DNA of 64,000 nucleotides from Siphonodentalium dalli (taxonomy: Eukaryota; Mollusca; Scaphopoda; Gadilida; Siphonodentaliidae). The position numbers and the translations under genes are program-made. The stretch is taken from NCBI GenBank assembly GCA_032622095.1, contig CP136068.1:123695989-123759988 (forward strand). Reading direction: 5' to 3'. Shown here one piece after another: positions 1-11,429 of the stretch (position 1 is the first letter of the stretch; the number at the start of each line of letters is the position of its first letter). The notes below the pieces were generated by a model. That model ran no database searches, was not told the DNA's origin, and saw only the letters and a list, made by a program, of their open reading frames with translations.

Positions 1-240
1 GTTGTAGATCATCTATATATAATATATCTTATGTCAGTGCACCCTTCCGGATGTTCATTTTACCCCTCCATATACATAGGCTACCAGGGAAGTTTAGATT
101 GAAAACTTCACCCATCATGCAATATTAGACAATACAATACTGTTCCTCAGAGTTTTTCGGGAAATAATGGCCAATGGCAGAACAATTATAGTCTTTTGAT
201 AAACACCGAATGTGAATTATATGGAGTAATGTTATAATAT
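1..240. other. No gene seen
   Basis: AT-rich sequence before the first MITE. I see no coding frame of substance, no repeat shared with the rest of the window and no RNA gene. Confidence 0.5.
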
Positions 241-1144
241 TTATAGATGCACAATCAGATAAAGCGCCCCTCAATTACTATTTATTTGGATTCGGGGCAA
301 GACAATATTTGATTCGACTCGAGGAACCCACCAGTCAAAGCTCAGAATTATTAGATATCGATTTTTCAAATCTATTATTTTTCACCATCGATAATTAATA
401 GTGGCCCAGTAAACAGTCGCTGAGCCGACTGTCTCGGATCAAGTTGGCAATGAAGATGGATAACTCTAAAATAAAGAGGCTTTCTTCTTGATAATAAGGC
501 CAAATTTCGTCTAACATGTTGATGAGTTCTCAATATCACTGCACACATCCGCAAGTTCACTACATTATGATTTTGACAACATCATAATTGTCACTGCAGC
601 AAACGACCGACTCAGTCGCTGATTGGTAGAATACAAAACTCTCAACTACAAACCGTTCGTTCATTGCAACACGGATGTAAATTATTTCCTATTTTCGCAC
701 CATTTCGTAGCCAGTATACTGTATACCTCATAAAATCCAATGAGTATTCACCAATTGAGGCTCCACATTGTAAATAATATCCAAGGGTATGTATGACCTT
801 GCCGGTCTTCACTGGGTGCGATTAATTACAACAAAATAATGCTAACCGCTGTCAACTATGGTATCAAATTTCCCAAAACGTGTTATTTATTAACATGTTG
901 TTCGTGTTGAATATCGTGAAGTTTGGCCGTATTACCACTTGATTTTGTCAGAGACCGTCGGTTTGACGACTTTTTTCTGGGCCAAAAATAAGCACACATT
1001 TCGAGACATAACAAATTTCAAAAATCGATATATGTTCACTCTGAGCTTTGATGGGTGGGTTTCTCGACTCGAATCAAATATGTTTTACCCCAAAGCCAAA
1101 GAAATAGTAACTTGGGAGCGTTAATTTGGATTATGCATCTTTAA
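241..1144. mobile_element. TTAA-flanked MITE, copy 1 (long form)
   Basis: The left end begins TTATAGATGCACAATC and the right end finishes GGATTATGCATCTTTAA, so the ends are inverted copies bounded by TTAT/TTAA. Just inside, the block at 285-400 (motif TTGATTCGACTCGAGGAA) reappears inverted at 1010-1100. The same arm pair occurs in the copies at 5092 and 13766. The core, about 410-930, is not shared with the shorter copies. No transposase frame is visible. TTAA target sites are known for the piggyBac and Kolobok superfamilies; which one applies is inference. Confidence 0.7.
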
Positions 1145-1919
1145 AAATAATCGCCGTATTTTGCGCCTTTAATTTATTGCGCATTTGGTGAACGGAAACA
1201 TGTGCGTTGCGGTGGCCCTGTGGATAGCGCCCCACCGGCCAGAAAACAGCTGTCACCACCATTCCCGATTATGCTACGCGCAGCGCATTGTTCGCTACGA
1301 GCATCTCATAACAAGTTCGAAGAGTGCTACAAACATACCCAAAATACAGCCGATTCCATCGATGGAAATTCAATTTTCGAACACTTGATCCAAACATATC
1401 GCGTACGTTTCACAGCAGTCATAGAGCTTGCGTGGATGTCGAACATCGCGCACAATCAATATTGCATGCATTGCATATGCGGAACTTCTTTAAATTTTAT
1501 AATATTTGGGACAAGCCCGCATTTCGCGTCAGAATTTTCAAAAAATACACGTTTGTCAAAGAGATCTATGACATTTATTGCATCAAGGATTGATTCATTT
1601 GTTGCGCCTATCATCGGTGTTAACATAGAAAAAGAGGGCTTTCTCGAAAACAACTTGTTTATGGACAAAAAACTTACACTAACTGGGAGCGAATGGTGAA
1701 CGCTGTTTTCCAGCCATGCAGTGAGCCGCTATACACAGGGCTATCGCAACGCACAAAACCGGATGCAACGATCGAGTGGTATATATATAGATGTAGATTG
1801 TATGGAAATGAGCACCAAATTTGACCATTCTAGCTCAATTAGTTATAGTATTACTCCTCCATCCATGTATGTACGCACACGGTCGGTATGGGAACCAATC
1901 TGGACAGTATGGGGTGTGG
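1145..1919. other. Unassigned intergenic sequence
   Basis: No repeat partner is seen elsewhere in the window. A plus-strand open frame of 165 codons (1202-1699) overlaps several other open frames. It has no recognisable motif and no composition that marks it as coding, so I do not call a gene. Confidence 0.4.
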
Positions 1920-1927
1920 GATTCGAT

Positions 1928-3130
1928 CAGAGGCGGACTGGCCGATCGGGAGACCGGGAAATTTCCCGATGGGCCGGAGGCCGGAAAAATTCTGATTCCA
2001 CGTGATTTTCTATCAAGCGAGAATTCGATGGGGTTTTTTTTACGGTTGGGGGGGGGGGGGGTATATATGGTTGGGCCGCCCAACCACAACTTGGGCCGCG
2101 AATGAAGCCGACGTGCATGGGCCGTCACATGTGTTGTGTAACCAGCACTCTTCTCACATAAATTCAAGAAGTGAATTCCATTTTATAACGGCGTCTGAGA
2201 TTTCCAGATTGTAACCATATTTGGAACCGTCACTAAACAAGAATATATTGATTCGGAAATTATTCCACATGTAAAATGTTTTACTTCGGATAATGTGTAC
2301 TGCCAATATATATATATAAATATATATCACCCGAGAAGCGGAAAACCGGCGAGGAAAGACAGAATTTAAGTTTTTCAGGTTCCCCATGTGAGTATAATGT
2401 GACATTCGGGGGGGGGGGGGGGCAGAGGCGGACTGACCGATCGGGAGACCGGGAAAATTCCGGACGTGGGCCGCCACTGTTTTGTTTAACGAGCCGATCT
2501 GGCTAATCGTAAATTTGTCATTAAATGAACTTGTCAGCATCATATAACACCACATAAAGACCCCGCTAATCTCGAGATTTTAACGGTAACTCCCAGCTGT
2601 AAATCCGAAAAAAATCTCACCCACCCCTCCCGGACTCTCCCCCAATTGAAATTTACAACAAAATAGGAACGCTTCAGTTGATGCCAGTCTAGATGCTAGG
2701 ATTCGCGATGTTTTTGTATATATAGTTTTCAAAATTTCTCAACCATGTCATGTTCTCTTGCCCGTAGCCGTTTGCATTTGTCTGGAGTTAGACTGCTAGA
2801 TGTTCGAATTTATGCAATTGTTCAGGTAAAAATATCTGAATGGTCTCATACCGGGAATATATATGAACCATGGTTTATGAATATATATAGGATATTAGGC
2901 CACGGGTGGAAACGGAATTATGCAAAAACATGTATTTGGTCTGGACATCTGATTCAAGGGGGGGGGGGGTGCAAATGAAATTACGCAAAACATGTATTTG
3001 GTCTGATTCTGATTCAAGGGGGGGGGGGGTGCAGTTGGAATTTCCAAGGTGGACTGTGGACACACCCCGAACAGATGGGCCGGTATTATATTTATTTCCC
3101 GGGCCGGATTTTTGGCCCAGTCCGCCTCTG
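1928..3130. mobile_element. Non-autonomous hAT-type element 1
   Basis: The terminal inverted repeat is CAGAGGCGGACTGG at 1928 and its reverse complement ending at 3130. The element is flanked by a perfect 8-bp duplication GATTCGAT at 1920-1927 and 3131-3138. An 8-bp target duplication with a CAG-starting inverted repeat is diagnostic of the hAT superfamily. No transposase frame is present. A second copy of the left end lies inside at 2423, directly after a 15-base G run, so the interior may hold a nested or rearranged relative. The interior at about 2690-3070 is shared, inverted, with 33054-33450. Confidence 0.85.
2930..3045. repeat. Two-copy 60-bp tandem repeat with G tracts
   Basis: The stretch from 'acatgtatttggtctg' through a 12-base G run and 'tgca' occurs twice with a 60-bp period (G runs at 2958-2969 and 3018-3029). 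It lies inside the hAT element. Confidence 0.7.
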
Positions 3131-3138
3131 GATTCGAT

Positions 3139-3575
3139 ATCCCGAAGTAATCCTGATACTAATGTGCAGGCTCAGAATATAAAGCGATGGGTCCAATTTA
3201 ATAACATTCACTTTATTTCTGAGGGACAAAAGAGAACGTTTTTTTTTCACAATGTGCGCGCTCAAAATTTACGTCAGCAACATCGATCGGATCTTAGCCA
3301 ACTTATAGTGAGCGAGATCACTGAGTCGCTAACATGTTGGTTCCATCCAGCCCCGTTCCGCGCATTCAGTGCTACATGCATATGGAATTCATGAATATTC
3401 AAAATGCTACTCCAGAACTTTGACCTGTGGTACTTAAACTGCGAAATGGGGTTTGGATGGATCCAATATGGTAGCGACTCGGTGATATCGCTTATAGCAT
3501 AAAGCCATCACTTGTCAAGCCTCGATCCAGCAACTATCCTCTATTGACCGATTGAATATACTACTAGATTAGGTA
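3139..3575. other. No gene seen
   Basis: Unique-looking sequence between the hAT element and the block shared with the galactosyltransferase 3' flank. No supportable coding frame. Confidence 0.4.
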
Positions 3576-3725
3576 CCTCAACAAAAGCACCATGTTCACA
3601 GTTTATTACACCTGAAAAATTGATAATACTATTTTGGAGGTTCTTCTTTCAAATGGTATATAATATGGCATTTATTTTATATAATGTGATCTGGGGGTTC
3701 GAAAATTAATTGGGGCTTTGAAGTC
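3576..3725. repeat. Block paralogous to the 3' flank of the galactosyltransferase gene
   Basis: This segment (motifs ATGTTCACAGTTTATTACAC, TTCAAATGGTATA, TGTGATCTGGGGGTT) matches 34845-35425 in the same orientation. The latter copy is interrupted by a MITE at 34934-35365, so this one shows the empty site. No galactosyltransferase coding sequence follows here. Confidence 0.7.
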
Positions 3726-3789
3726 ACATTACCAGACTCGATTTCCTACGTCCGGGAAATTTGTACCACCTTTGGTTTGGAATTTGCTG

Positions 3790-3995
3790 GGAACTAAATC
3801 TGTTCAACAGTTGGAAATTTCCAATGGTATGGGCATTTCATTCCAAAGATTAGCCGATAATGGGAAATTGTTCGACATTTTTTTTTATCAGAAATGATCA
3901 AACGATATTGCATCAGGTATATGAAATTTCCAACTGTTGAAAATCTTGACCAACGTTGGAATTTAGGCACCCCAGCCCCTGTAACCATGCACGTC
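3790..3995. repeat. Diverged end fragment of hAT element 2
   Basis: The motif GAAATTTCCAACTGTTGAAA followed by a run ending in 'ccccagcccctgtaaccatg' resembles the right end of the hAT element at 34075-34158. It is a relic only. Confidence 0.4.
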
Positions 3996-4070
3996 AATGT
4001 GAGCATGGTTATAAAATTGTTCTCTTATACATGTATTTATCGTTTAGGTTGCGGTGGTATCTGGCTTGGG

Positions 4071-4373
4071 GAACAGCTGACACCCAGCAGTATCATTGTG
4101 GCATATCACGACAGCTCGAACAGCTGACATCCAGAAGTATCATTGTGGCATATCACGACAGCTCGAACAGCTGACACCCAGCAGTACCATTGTGGCATAT
4201 CACGACAGCTCGAACAGCTGACACCCAGCAGTATCATTATGGCATATCACGACAGCTCGACTATCTCATGGGCCGAGTGGAGTAATAATGGAGAACAGCT
4301 GACACCCATCAGTATCATTGTGGCATATCACGACAGCTCGACTATCTCATGGGCCGAGTGGAGTAATAATGGA
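4071..4373. repeat. Minisatellite, 47-bp and 81-bp units
   Basis: Units beginning GAACAGCTGACA start at 4071, 4118, 4165 and 4212 (47-bp spacing) and again at 4293. The last two are lengthened to 81 bp by an extra 34 bp (motif TCATGGGCCGAGTGGAG). Since 47 is not a multiple of three, the open frames across it are not repeats of one peptide in frame and I do not call them coding. Confidence 0.9.
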
Positions 4374-5091
4374 ATGCCAACGCCAGACCCTGCTAATAAT
4401 AAATGCATCTATATCAACCTCGCATGTCAGTTAGAGGACAAAGGCTGCACGTGTTCGTACCCATCCGTGTGTGTAATTGATGTGTGAGTTTGTGAAAAGT
4501 ATAGGCAAACACAATTATATATTGTGAGGAGGGGGTCGATTCTGTGCAGTGTACGATTGCACCATGGCATCACCGTTAATGAAAACCGACGGAGGGCAGA
4601 GACCCGACACTCTTTTATGGAGATATAGTTCTTGAACATTAGCGCCGGATGACTGAATGGGTTTGTGCCCTCGGTGGCTTTCTTGGACGGTTCTTCCAAA
4701 TGAGGACAGATTTGTCCAATATCACGAGATTCATTTATCAGTGTAAATATGTTATGAATATCTAAATGTACCCATGTTTAAAGACTGAATAAAAAGTTGA
4801 AGTTGAAAAAAGTTGACCATAAATGATCATATAAGATGATGCTACTATTAAGTTACTTAAACTGTATGTGTCTAGAACGACATTACTTTAGCCTTTGTCG
4901 TGTCCACGTGTAGGATATCGAACATTTTACATTTATATGCTATGTGCATGTAGCTGTGTTACATCTTGTTACGTGTTTATATATATCATGACGTCATTTC
5001 CTAAACGCGTCCATAATTACCATACCGTGAAAATAAAATTAACGAATTGGACTGATCAGTGAAACTATGAAATGCGATAACTTAGTTGGGG
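4374..5091. other. Unassigned; possible LINE or SINE 3' tail near 4780
   Basis: No gene can be supported. At 4782-4815 'gaataaaaagttgaagttga' is the kind of short repeat that ends LINE or SINE copies, so part of this stretch may be a retroposon 3' end. The family is not identifiable. Confidence 0.3.
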
Positions 5092-5568
5092 TTAAAGGTA
5101 CTCAACCCGATAAAACTCCTCTCAATTACTATTTCAATGGCTTCAGGGGTCAAAAATATTTGATTCGAGTCGAGGAAGTCACCCATCAAAGCTCAGATTT
5201 GTTAGATATCGATTTTAGAAATCTATTATTTTTCATTATCGGGAATACTATCTGGCCCAGAACTCAGTCAAAATTGCGTTAAAATTACCACTTGATTTTA
5301 GAGTTATTCATCCTTGTCTGTTTGAATAGATTTGGAGTACACATCCAGAGCAGATTACGGCAGTTATTAGTACTCATCTCGAGAACATAACAAATTTGAA
5401 AAATCAATATCTAATAACTCTGAGCTTTGTTTGATGGGTTCCTCGACTCGAATCAAATATGTTTTACCCCCAAAGCCAAAGAATTAGTAATATAGGACCC
5501 TCTGATCGGATTGTTGTTGTTGGAATCTGTTGAGATGGGGACCCTCTTTACGGGTTGAGTACCTTTAA
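5092..5568. mobile_element. TTAA-flanked MITE, copy 2 (perfect 18-bp inverted ends)
   Basis: TTAAAGGTACTCAACCCG at 5092-5109 is the exact reverse complement of 5551-5568, including the flanking TTAA. Internal arms at 5150-5260 and 5390-5470 are inverted copies of each other and match copies 1 and 3. There is no coding capacity. The perfect ends suggest this is the least decayed copy. Confidence 0.85.
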
Positions 5569-5926
5569 AGGAATGTGTTACATAACTATTCCATCATTAG
5601 TATTAGCATTTATCCAGCTTCGTGCCACCTTTGTATTTTTCACCGGAGACCGCAAATTCGGCGGGGAAGTTTGGGGTCACCGCTTCGGAATTGCTATCGA
5701 CTCGGAGTGCCTTGGTGCCAATAGACGTTCTAGAATCGTTTTATGTAAGTGTTACACCAGCAAGTATACAGTTTAATAGTTAACGGGTGTGCTGTCTTGC
5801 TTAAAAGTGTGTGGTTGGTCAGAACTTTGGAAACAGATCGAATTGTGTGTGCGAACTTCCGTTCGGTCGCCCAATTTATTCACGACCCAATATCCCACTT
5901 GAAGAGCAGATATGAAGTACAGACAC
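5569..5926. other. Unassigned sequence left of the LINE insertion
   Basis: Non-repetitive within the window. A GTAAGTG splice-donor-like string occurs at about 5744, but no exon can be supported. It was contiguous with 18374 onward before the LINE inserted. Confidence 0.35.
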
Positions 5927-6000
5927 AAGTATCACTTGGGTAATGTTAGTGTTTTAATATAGTTTCTTCATAAAACTAGTTTAACCACCAACTCATTTAT
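5927..6000. repeat. Left copy of 74-bp direct repeat flanking the antisense LINE
   Basis: Matches 18300-18373 with two differences and no gaps. It abuts the 3' tail of the LINE, while its partner abuts the truncated 5' end. I read it as an unusually long target-site duplication. Confidence 0.8.
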
Positions 6001-6624
6001 ATATATATATCTTTAATTCCTCCTTGATAGAAGATCATTACAAGAATACATTGAAACAAATTAAAGAAACATAAGCAAAACATGAACATACCATAACCCC
6101 CAAAAAAATATGTTGGAGAACAAAGATATAGAAATATATATACTAAAGCAGTCATTCTTCACCGCACATGTATACATTCGCGCCATACAAACACAAAACC
6201 ACATTCGAGCACAGTCACACCAATTCGCTCACAGATTAATGAACATTATGTACAAGACTACGGAAAACCACACACTGTCAGCACATACACATACACACCC
6301 CCACGCATGTACAAACTCTCACATACACACATATATCCACATGACTCGCAAATACGAACAACTCTGAAACCCACTCATTTAGTGGCGGCCACAAATCCCC
6401 TACCCGCACTGAATCAGCTGTATAGACTCATATTTGTATTATCTTGTTAGAAAGCTCCACGAGAGCTAAGACAACACCATTCAATTCTTATATTAACTAA
6501 AGAACATATTTACACTAAAGGATGTAATCCAAGAGAGCAGAGTACAGCGCCATCGAGCACATATGGTGCATTATTATGCACAAAATTTGAAGTAAGAGTG
6601 CGTTAACAATTACAAGGGGGATAA
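6001..6624 (-). mobile_element. 3' non-coding part and tail of antisense LINE A
   Basis: Lies between the LINE stop region and the 74-bp flank. It ends at an (AT)n tract (6001-6012) that would be the LINE 3' tail on the minus strand. It includes CA-rich DNA at 6275-6340. The small plus-strand frame at 6110-6367 is low-complexity (His/Thr-rich from cacaca) and not called. Confidence 0.6.
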
Positions 6625-7890
6625 CTAACTTCGATAGAATATCATTTTTGAAGGAGTTTCCAGAAACGAACTCCATTCATACCAGAAGATTTTTGTTGCT
6701 TGGATGAAAAATCGCAGTAAATGTGTTACAGGTATCTGACTAATATGGACAAGACCCGGTGGTAAATGACCTAAGAAAAGTGCAGTTTGTTGTTCTATCG
6801 GGAGATTGTCAACAAACTGATATGCTGTAACTGACAAGCGGTCGATGAACAAATACCAGAATTTATTACGGGTGACTGCCAGTGCTGGGCAGAATATTAA
6901 GAAATGTTGAACCATGTCAGTATATGTCATCTGGCATGCAGTACATTTGGTTTCGTCGGCAGATGTCGGAGCACACAGTAACTGCAATGCAATGTGGAAG
7001 CCTTCTTTCTCTTTGGGATAATACTTACAAACACGCCACATGAATGCGATATCTGGACTACTATGCACTAAACGAAATCGTTCAAAAGAAGGGTCACTGT
7101 GAATTCGAACCAACCAATCATCTTTCCAAAACAAAGATCCTTGTTTCACAAGAAGCTTCCAACTACCTTTATTATGGAAGGTGGCAGTTACCGTGTATAC
7201 TCAGACAAGTACTGAGTCAAACCAAATTGATGAAGGATATCTCGTAAGTCCCTGAAAAAGATATTTCTGTTAGCATTGTTACAATCATGAACACATTGTA
7301 GTAGTCTGATAAGGAATACCTTTTTAACCACCTTCTCGGAAGTGATGTTGCATAAAGAACAGAGTAGTGATAGTTTACGACGATGGATATAATGCAGAGG
7401 AGGAGGAGAACCCAGTAAGCCCAGTACCATATCCGTTCGTGTTCTCATGTGGAGACCTTGAATGTGCTTAAGACTCTGGCGGTGAGCACGTTCGAGGCGG
7501 TCACATTCTGTATGTGTTAGCCCACATAGTATTTCGCTTCCATATAAGCCTTTGGGAATTATAACTGAATTGTAAATTTTAAGGGAACTCATTGGTGTTA
7601 TTCCATCGGCATTAATACCAATATTTGATAGTGCAAAGTATGTTTTCCTCATTTTGGAGCAGATATCTTCAACAAAATATGCTCTAAAGTTATGTTTTCT
7701 TAGAGGGATACCTAAGTGAGTAACGCATTCAGCTTCATCCACTCGATGTGTACCAAGAAACCAGTTTGTTGTGCGCTTAAGTGCCGCGGTTTTTGATTCA
7801 TTGAATACTATGACATGTGATTTAGACGGGTTATATTTATACCTCCACTCTGTACTATATTGCATGCAAACGTCAATTAAGGACTGCAAT
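6625..7890 (-). pseudogene. LINE A reverse transcriptase, C-terminal half
   Basis: Minus-strand frame 7889-7188 begins LQSLIDVC, continues with YNPSKSHVIVF and the thumb motif THLGIPLR, and ends at a stop. The protein continues in another frame at 7149-6625 with a Cys/His cluster (CTACQMTYTDMVQHFLIFC), as in the C-terminal regions of many non-LTR retrotransposons. The frame change near 7150-7190 marks it as dead. The N-terminal half, with the ADD active site, lies at 17399-18299. Together they form one 5'-truncated LINE split by the foldback element. The exact clade is not resolved. Confidence 0.8.
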
Positions 7891-8725
7891 ATGGGCAGCC
7901 ATTCGGTCGGAAATTACATGAAATAAAAGTTAATGGTGGCTTGTAAAAACAATAGTCTCCATTTTTAAACCAATGGTCGTTCTTTGATTCTATAAGAGAC
8001 AATTCCGTTTCAATAGATATAGATTCAAACCAAATAGTCTCCATTTTCAAACCAATGGTCGTTCTTGGATTCTATAAGAGACAATTCCGTTTCAATAGAT
8101 ATAGATTCAAACAAAATAGTCTCTATTTTCAAACCAATAATCGTTCTTGGATTCAATAAGAGACAGTTCCGTTTTAATAGATAAAGATTCATAATCAATG
8201 TTGACCGATGCAAAATTAATGTTCTATTTTAATTTAATAGCGTTCACTGTTCAACTAATATCTAATAACACACAATTAGTAAGATTCGCGCATATTCAAC
8301 AAACGTACATTCCGTTTCAATGGCCATATTTTCTTAATCAATAAAGATATTTCAATATCCAATAGTCTCCATTTTCAAACTAATAGTCGTTCTTGGATTC
8401 AATAAGAGACAATTCCGTTTTAATAGATATATTTTCTTAATCAATAGAATCTACTTCAAAACCAATAGCCGTTCCTGGATTCAATAAGAGACAAATCTAC
8501 TATTTCCGGTCAAACCAATGAATAATAATTGAAGATTATTAACATCCGTTTACAAACCAATGATCATTTCTCGAATTAATAACTTCCGTTTACAAACCAA
8601 TGATCAATTCTTAAACCAATAAACGCTAGGGTCGCCACCAATATCAAATTAACGCTAGGAGCGCCACCATGAATCTTGTTGGATTTACCAAACTGGAAAT
8701 TCCGTGACGTCAACATGGGATACCC
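7891..8725. repeat. Left arm of foldback element
   Basis: Inverted partner of 16600-17398. Outer parts are close to identical. Inner parts, such as AACGCTAGG and CCGTGACGTCA near 8655-8712, are recognisable but diverged. The arm contains short tandem repeats of its own and many copies of 'aaaccaatgrtcgttc'. Confidence 0.75.
7951..8190. repeat. 83-bp tandem repeat, three copies, in left arm
   Basis: 'aatagtctccattttcaaac' starts at about 7951, 8034 and 8116, each followed by 'ggattcwataagagaca' and 'ccgttt(c/t)aatagat'. Another copy begins at about 8361. Confidence 0.75.
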
Positions 8726-8944
8726 CACTGCCAAAAAAAAAATGCATGTTCTCGAACATTTTCGCGTCAGAAAGTGACCCTGAACATGAAAACTGCGATG
8801 ATATACGGACGGTGGACTATGTCCTGTACCTGTAGCAGATACCGAAGATCCAGTTGAGAGCTGATTTTTAATATTGTCATTATTATTGACCCAGAAGATC
8901 TGAATTAAGCAACCGAATTTGAGGACTGTACTAGTATCACTCAT
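8726..8944. other. Foldback interior before LINE B
   Basis: A minus-strand open frame (8944-8576) extends into the inverted arm. It has no motif I recognise and could be a relic of the element's own gene, but nothing supports a product. Confidence 0.3.
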
Positions 8945-11178
8945 TCAAACTCGAAAGCAGTACAAACTTGCCCTAGTAAATAGCAAGTTACAACACAATC
9001 ATAAAATAAGAGCAAAAGTACATAAGGCCCGCGTATCCTCCACCAGGGAGTTTTGGAAATTTATAAACGAACTCGAACCTAATCGGAAAGAAAAGCCTAT
9101 GCCAAACATTGATGAATTCCAAGATTTCTTTGAATCTGAAGAAAAAAATGCCTCCGAAAACGACACTCACGAAGAGCATATCCCTGACATAGAACAATTA
9201 GTCGGGATAGATAACTCTACATTGTCAATTCCCATATCAATCGAAGAGGTGCGTAGCGCAGTTAGTAAATTGAAAATCGGCAAATCGCCCGGAATTGATA
9301 ATATAACGAACGATTATATAAAACAAATCTGCAACACTATTTGAAAATACTTATGTGGAGTTTTTCAATCTTATCCTTGATAGTGGATTAGTACCTCATA
9401 CCTGGACAGAAGGGATAGTCCACCCAATTTACAAACATAAAGGCGACGGTTTAGACCCAAATAACTACAGAAAGATTACACTCTTAAGCTGTCTATCAAA
9501 ACTATTCTCGAGCATTCTGAACAGTCGACTTAATTTATTCCTGTACTTGAATAACATACAAACAGAATGTCAGGCCGGATTCCGTAAAGGCTACTCAACA
9601 GCAGATCATATCTTCTCCCTGTATACCATAAGGGAGTTACTTAAAGCTAAGAAAGAACGCTTGTTTTGTGCTTTTATTGATTTTACAAAAGCTTTTGACT
9701 CGGTATGGCGAGCAGCTTTATGGCAGAAACTGATTAAATATAAAATAGATGGGAAAATCCTTGCAGTTATAAAAGCATTGTATAATAACCTGAAACTCTG
9801 TATTCGCACGAAAACGCACGAATCAAGCTTCATCAACAGTAGTGTGGGCCTAAAACAGGGAGACAACTTATCACCTCTGCTATACGCCCTATACGTCAAC
9901 GATATCGAAAGCTCACTGAAAAAATCAGGTTATAATGGTATAGATATATCAGATTTCGACAGCGAGTTTTACATAAAGCTCTTTATCCTGATATATGCGG
10001 ACGATACTGTCCTACTGGCACATTCAGCCGACGATCTCCATTATGCCCTTCACAAATTCTCTAACTACTGTAAGCAGTGGAAACTAGATATCAACGTAAC
10101 AAAAACTAAAGTACTAATATTTGGAAGAAACTGCAAGAAAAAACATAATAATATTTTTTAAATCGGCAACAATAACATTGAAACAGTGAAAAATTATACA
10201 TACTTAGGAACTACCTTCCATAGATATGGCTCCTTCTCTCTTGATAGAAACATGCGCTGCGAAAGAGCTAAAAAAGCGATGTACGCATTACTTAATAAGA
10301 TGAGATCCAATAGCTTAACTGTAGAGAGCACACTCGAAGTTTACGAAAAATCAATTGTCCCGATTCTAACATACGGAGCAGAGATTTGGTCATTCGAAAA
10401 CCAATCCTGCTTCCAGAAAATAGAACTATGGTTTCTAAAAATTTTGCTTAATCTGAAAAAATATACACCTTCAGCATTCGTTTATGGGGAACTGGGAATA
10501 TTCCCCATCACTATGAAAATCAAATTCAGAAATTTAACGTACTGGGGAAAACTTATACAAATGAACTGCAATAGGCTACCATTTATACTGTATTATATAT
10601 TACTCACTTATTACAACTCATCTAACGTTAACAACCCATGGATTGCAAATGTGCATAAACTGTTAAATGAACTTGGAATGGGGGGTATATGGATCAATCA
10701 CACATTATCTAGTCTCGACAGATTTAAGAAGTCGCTCAAGTGTAGGCTGGAAGACCAATTCATTCAAGAATGGAGAGGTACAATTTGTAATTCAAATAAG
10801 TATGCCTTTTACAGAATTATAAAACACGACTTCACCAAAGAGAAATTCCTCTATTTCGTGAAAAACGACACCGTCCAAATACTTCTGAAATTTCGTACCC
10901 GCAACCACCACTTACCAATCGAATCTGGTTCATGGATTAACTCAGATTATTCCGATAGACTATGTACTCTATGCGGTACAAATATAGGGGACGAATTCCA
11001 CGTAATATTGCAATGCCCGTGTTTAAAAGACCTGCGAGTCAAATACATACACAAATATTATTATTGTCGACCAAATACCATCAAATTAAGTGAACTTTTT
11101 AACTGTAAACGACATAAAACGTTGAAAAACCTATCTCTTTTCATTAGACGGGTCCTGATTTTATTCAAAAACTCCTGA
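8945..11178 (+). pseudogene. LINE B reverse transcriptase (5'-truncated, two lesions)
   Basis: Three plus-strand frames form one protein. At 8919-9344 is the N-terminal part (KLKIGKSPGIDNITNDYIK). At 9355-10161 are the RT fingers and palm (NNYRKITLLSCLSKLF, FCAFIDFTKAFDSVW, LKQGDNLSPLLYALYVND, and the active site YADDTVLL near 9990). At 10186-11178 are the thumb and C-terminus (KNYTYLGTTF, LTYGAEIW, and a Cys/His cluster CTLCGTNIGDEFH...CPCL). A frameshift near 9340 separates the first two, and one in-frame TAA at 10159 separates the second and third. No endonuclease domain is present, so the copy is 5'-truncated. The C-terminal cluster is common in I/Jockey-like and related invertebrate LINEs; the clade is an inference. 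Confidence 0.88.
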
Positions 11179-11385
11179 GGCATACTATATACGTAATACA
11201 TTAAAATCCGACATTTGCACAACCATGGGCTGTTCTCAATCAACTGCATTATTATAATATGTGTAATTTTCAACGCGCACCACTTTTGTAATTTGCACAG
11301 AAATTATATGCACTGTATTCCACCGAGCTCTATTGTGTCATATTTGACGATTTGAGTGAATAAATAATTGAATTGAATTCACTGT
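11179..11385 (+). mobile_element. LINE B 3' UTR and tail
   Basis: Follows the stop at 11178 and ends near 'gaataaataattgaattgaa' (11358-11378), a typical short-repeat LINE 3' terminus. Confidence 0.55.
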
Positions 11386-11429
11386 CAGTATCTGAAATCA
11401 CTGTCAGTATTACTGTGATTATCACTGTT

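Noticed and set aside
1202-1699. 165-codon plus-strand frame
   Set aside because: No motif, overlaps other open frames, no sign of exon structure.
3956-4487. Repeated peptide-like open frames (QLTPSSIIVAYHDSS)
   Set aside because: Arise from a 47-bp minisatellite whose period is not a multiple of three; no gene context.
5744-5750. GTAAGTG as a splice donor of a host exon
   Set aside because: No open frame of useful length upstream and no matching acceptor; too short a signal alone.
8576-8944. 122-codon minus-strand frame as a foldback transposase
   Set aside because: Half lies in the inverted arm and no catalytic motif is visible.
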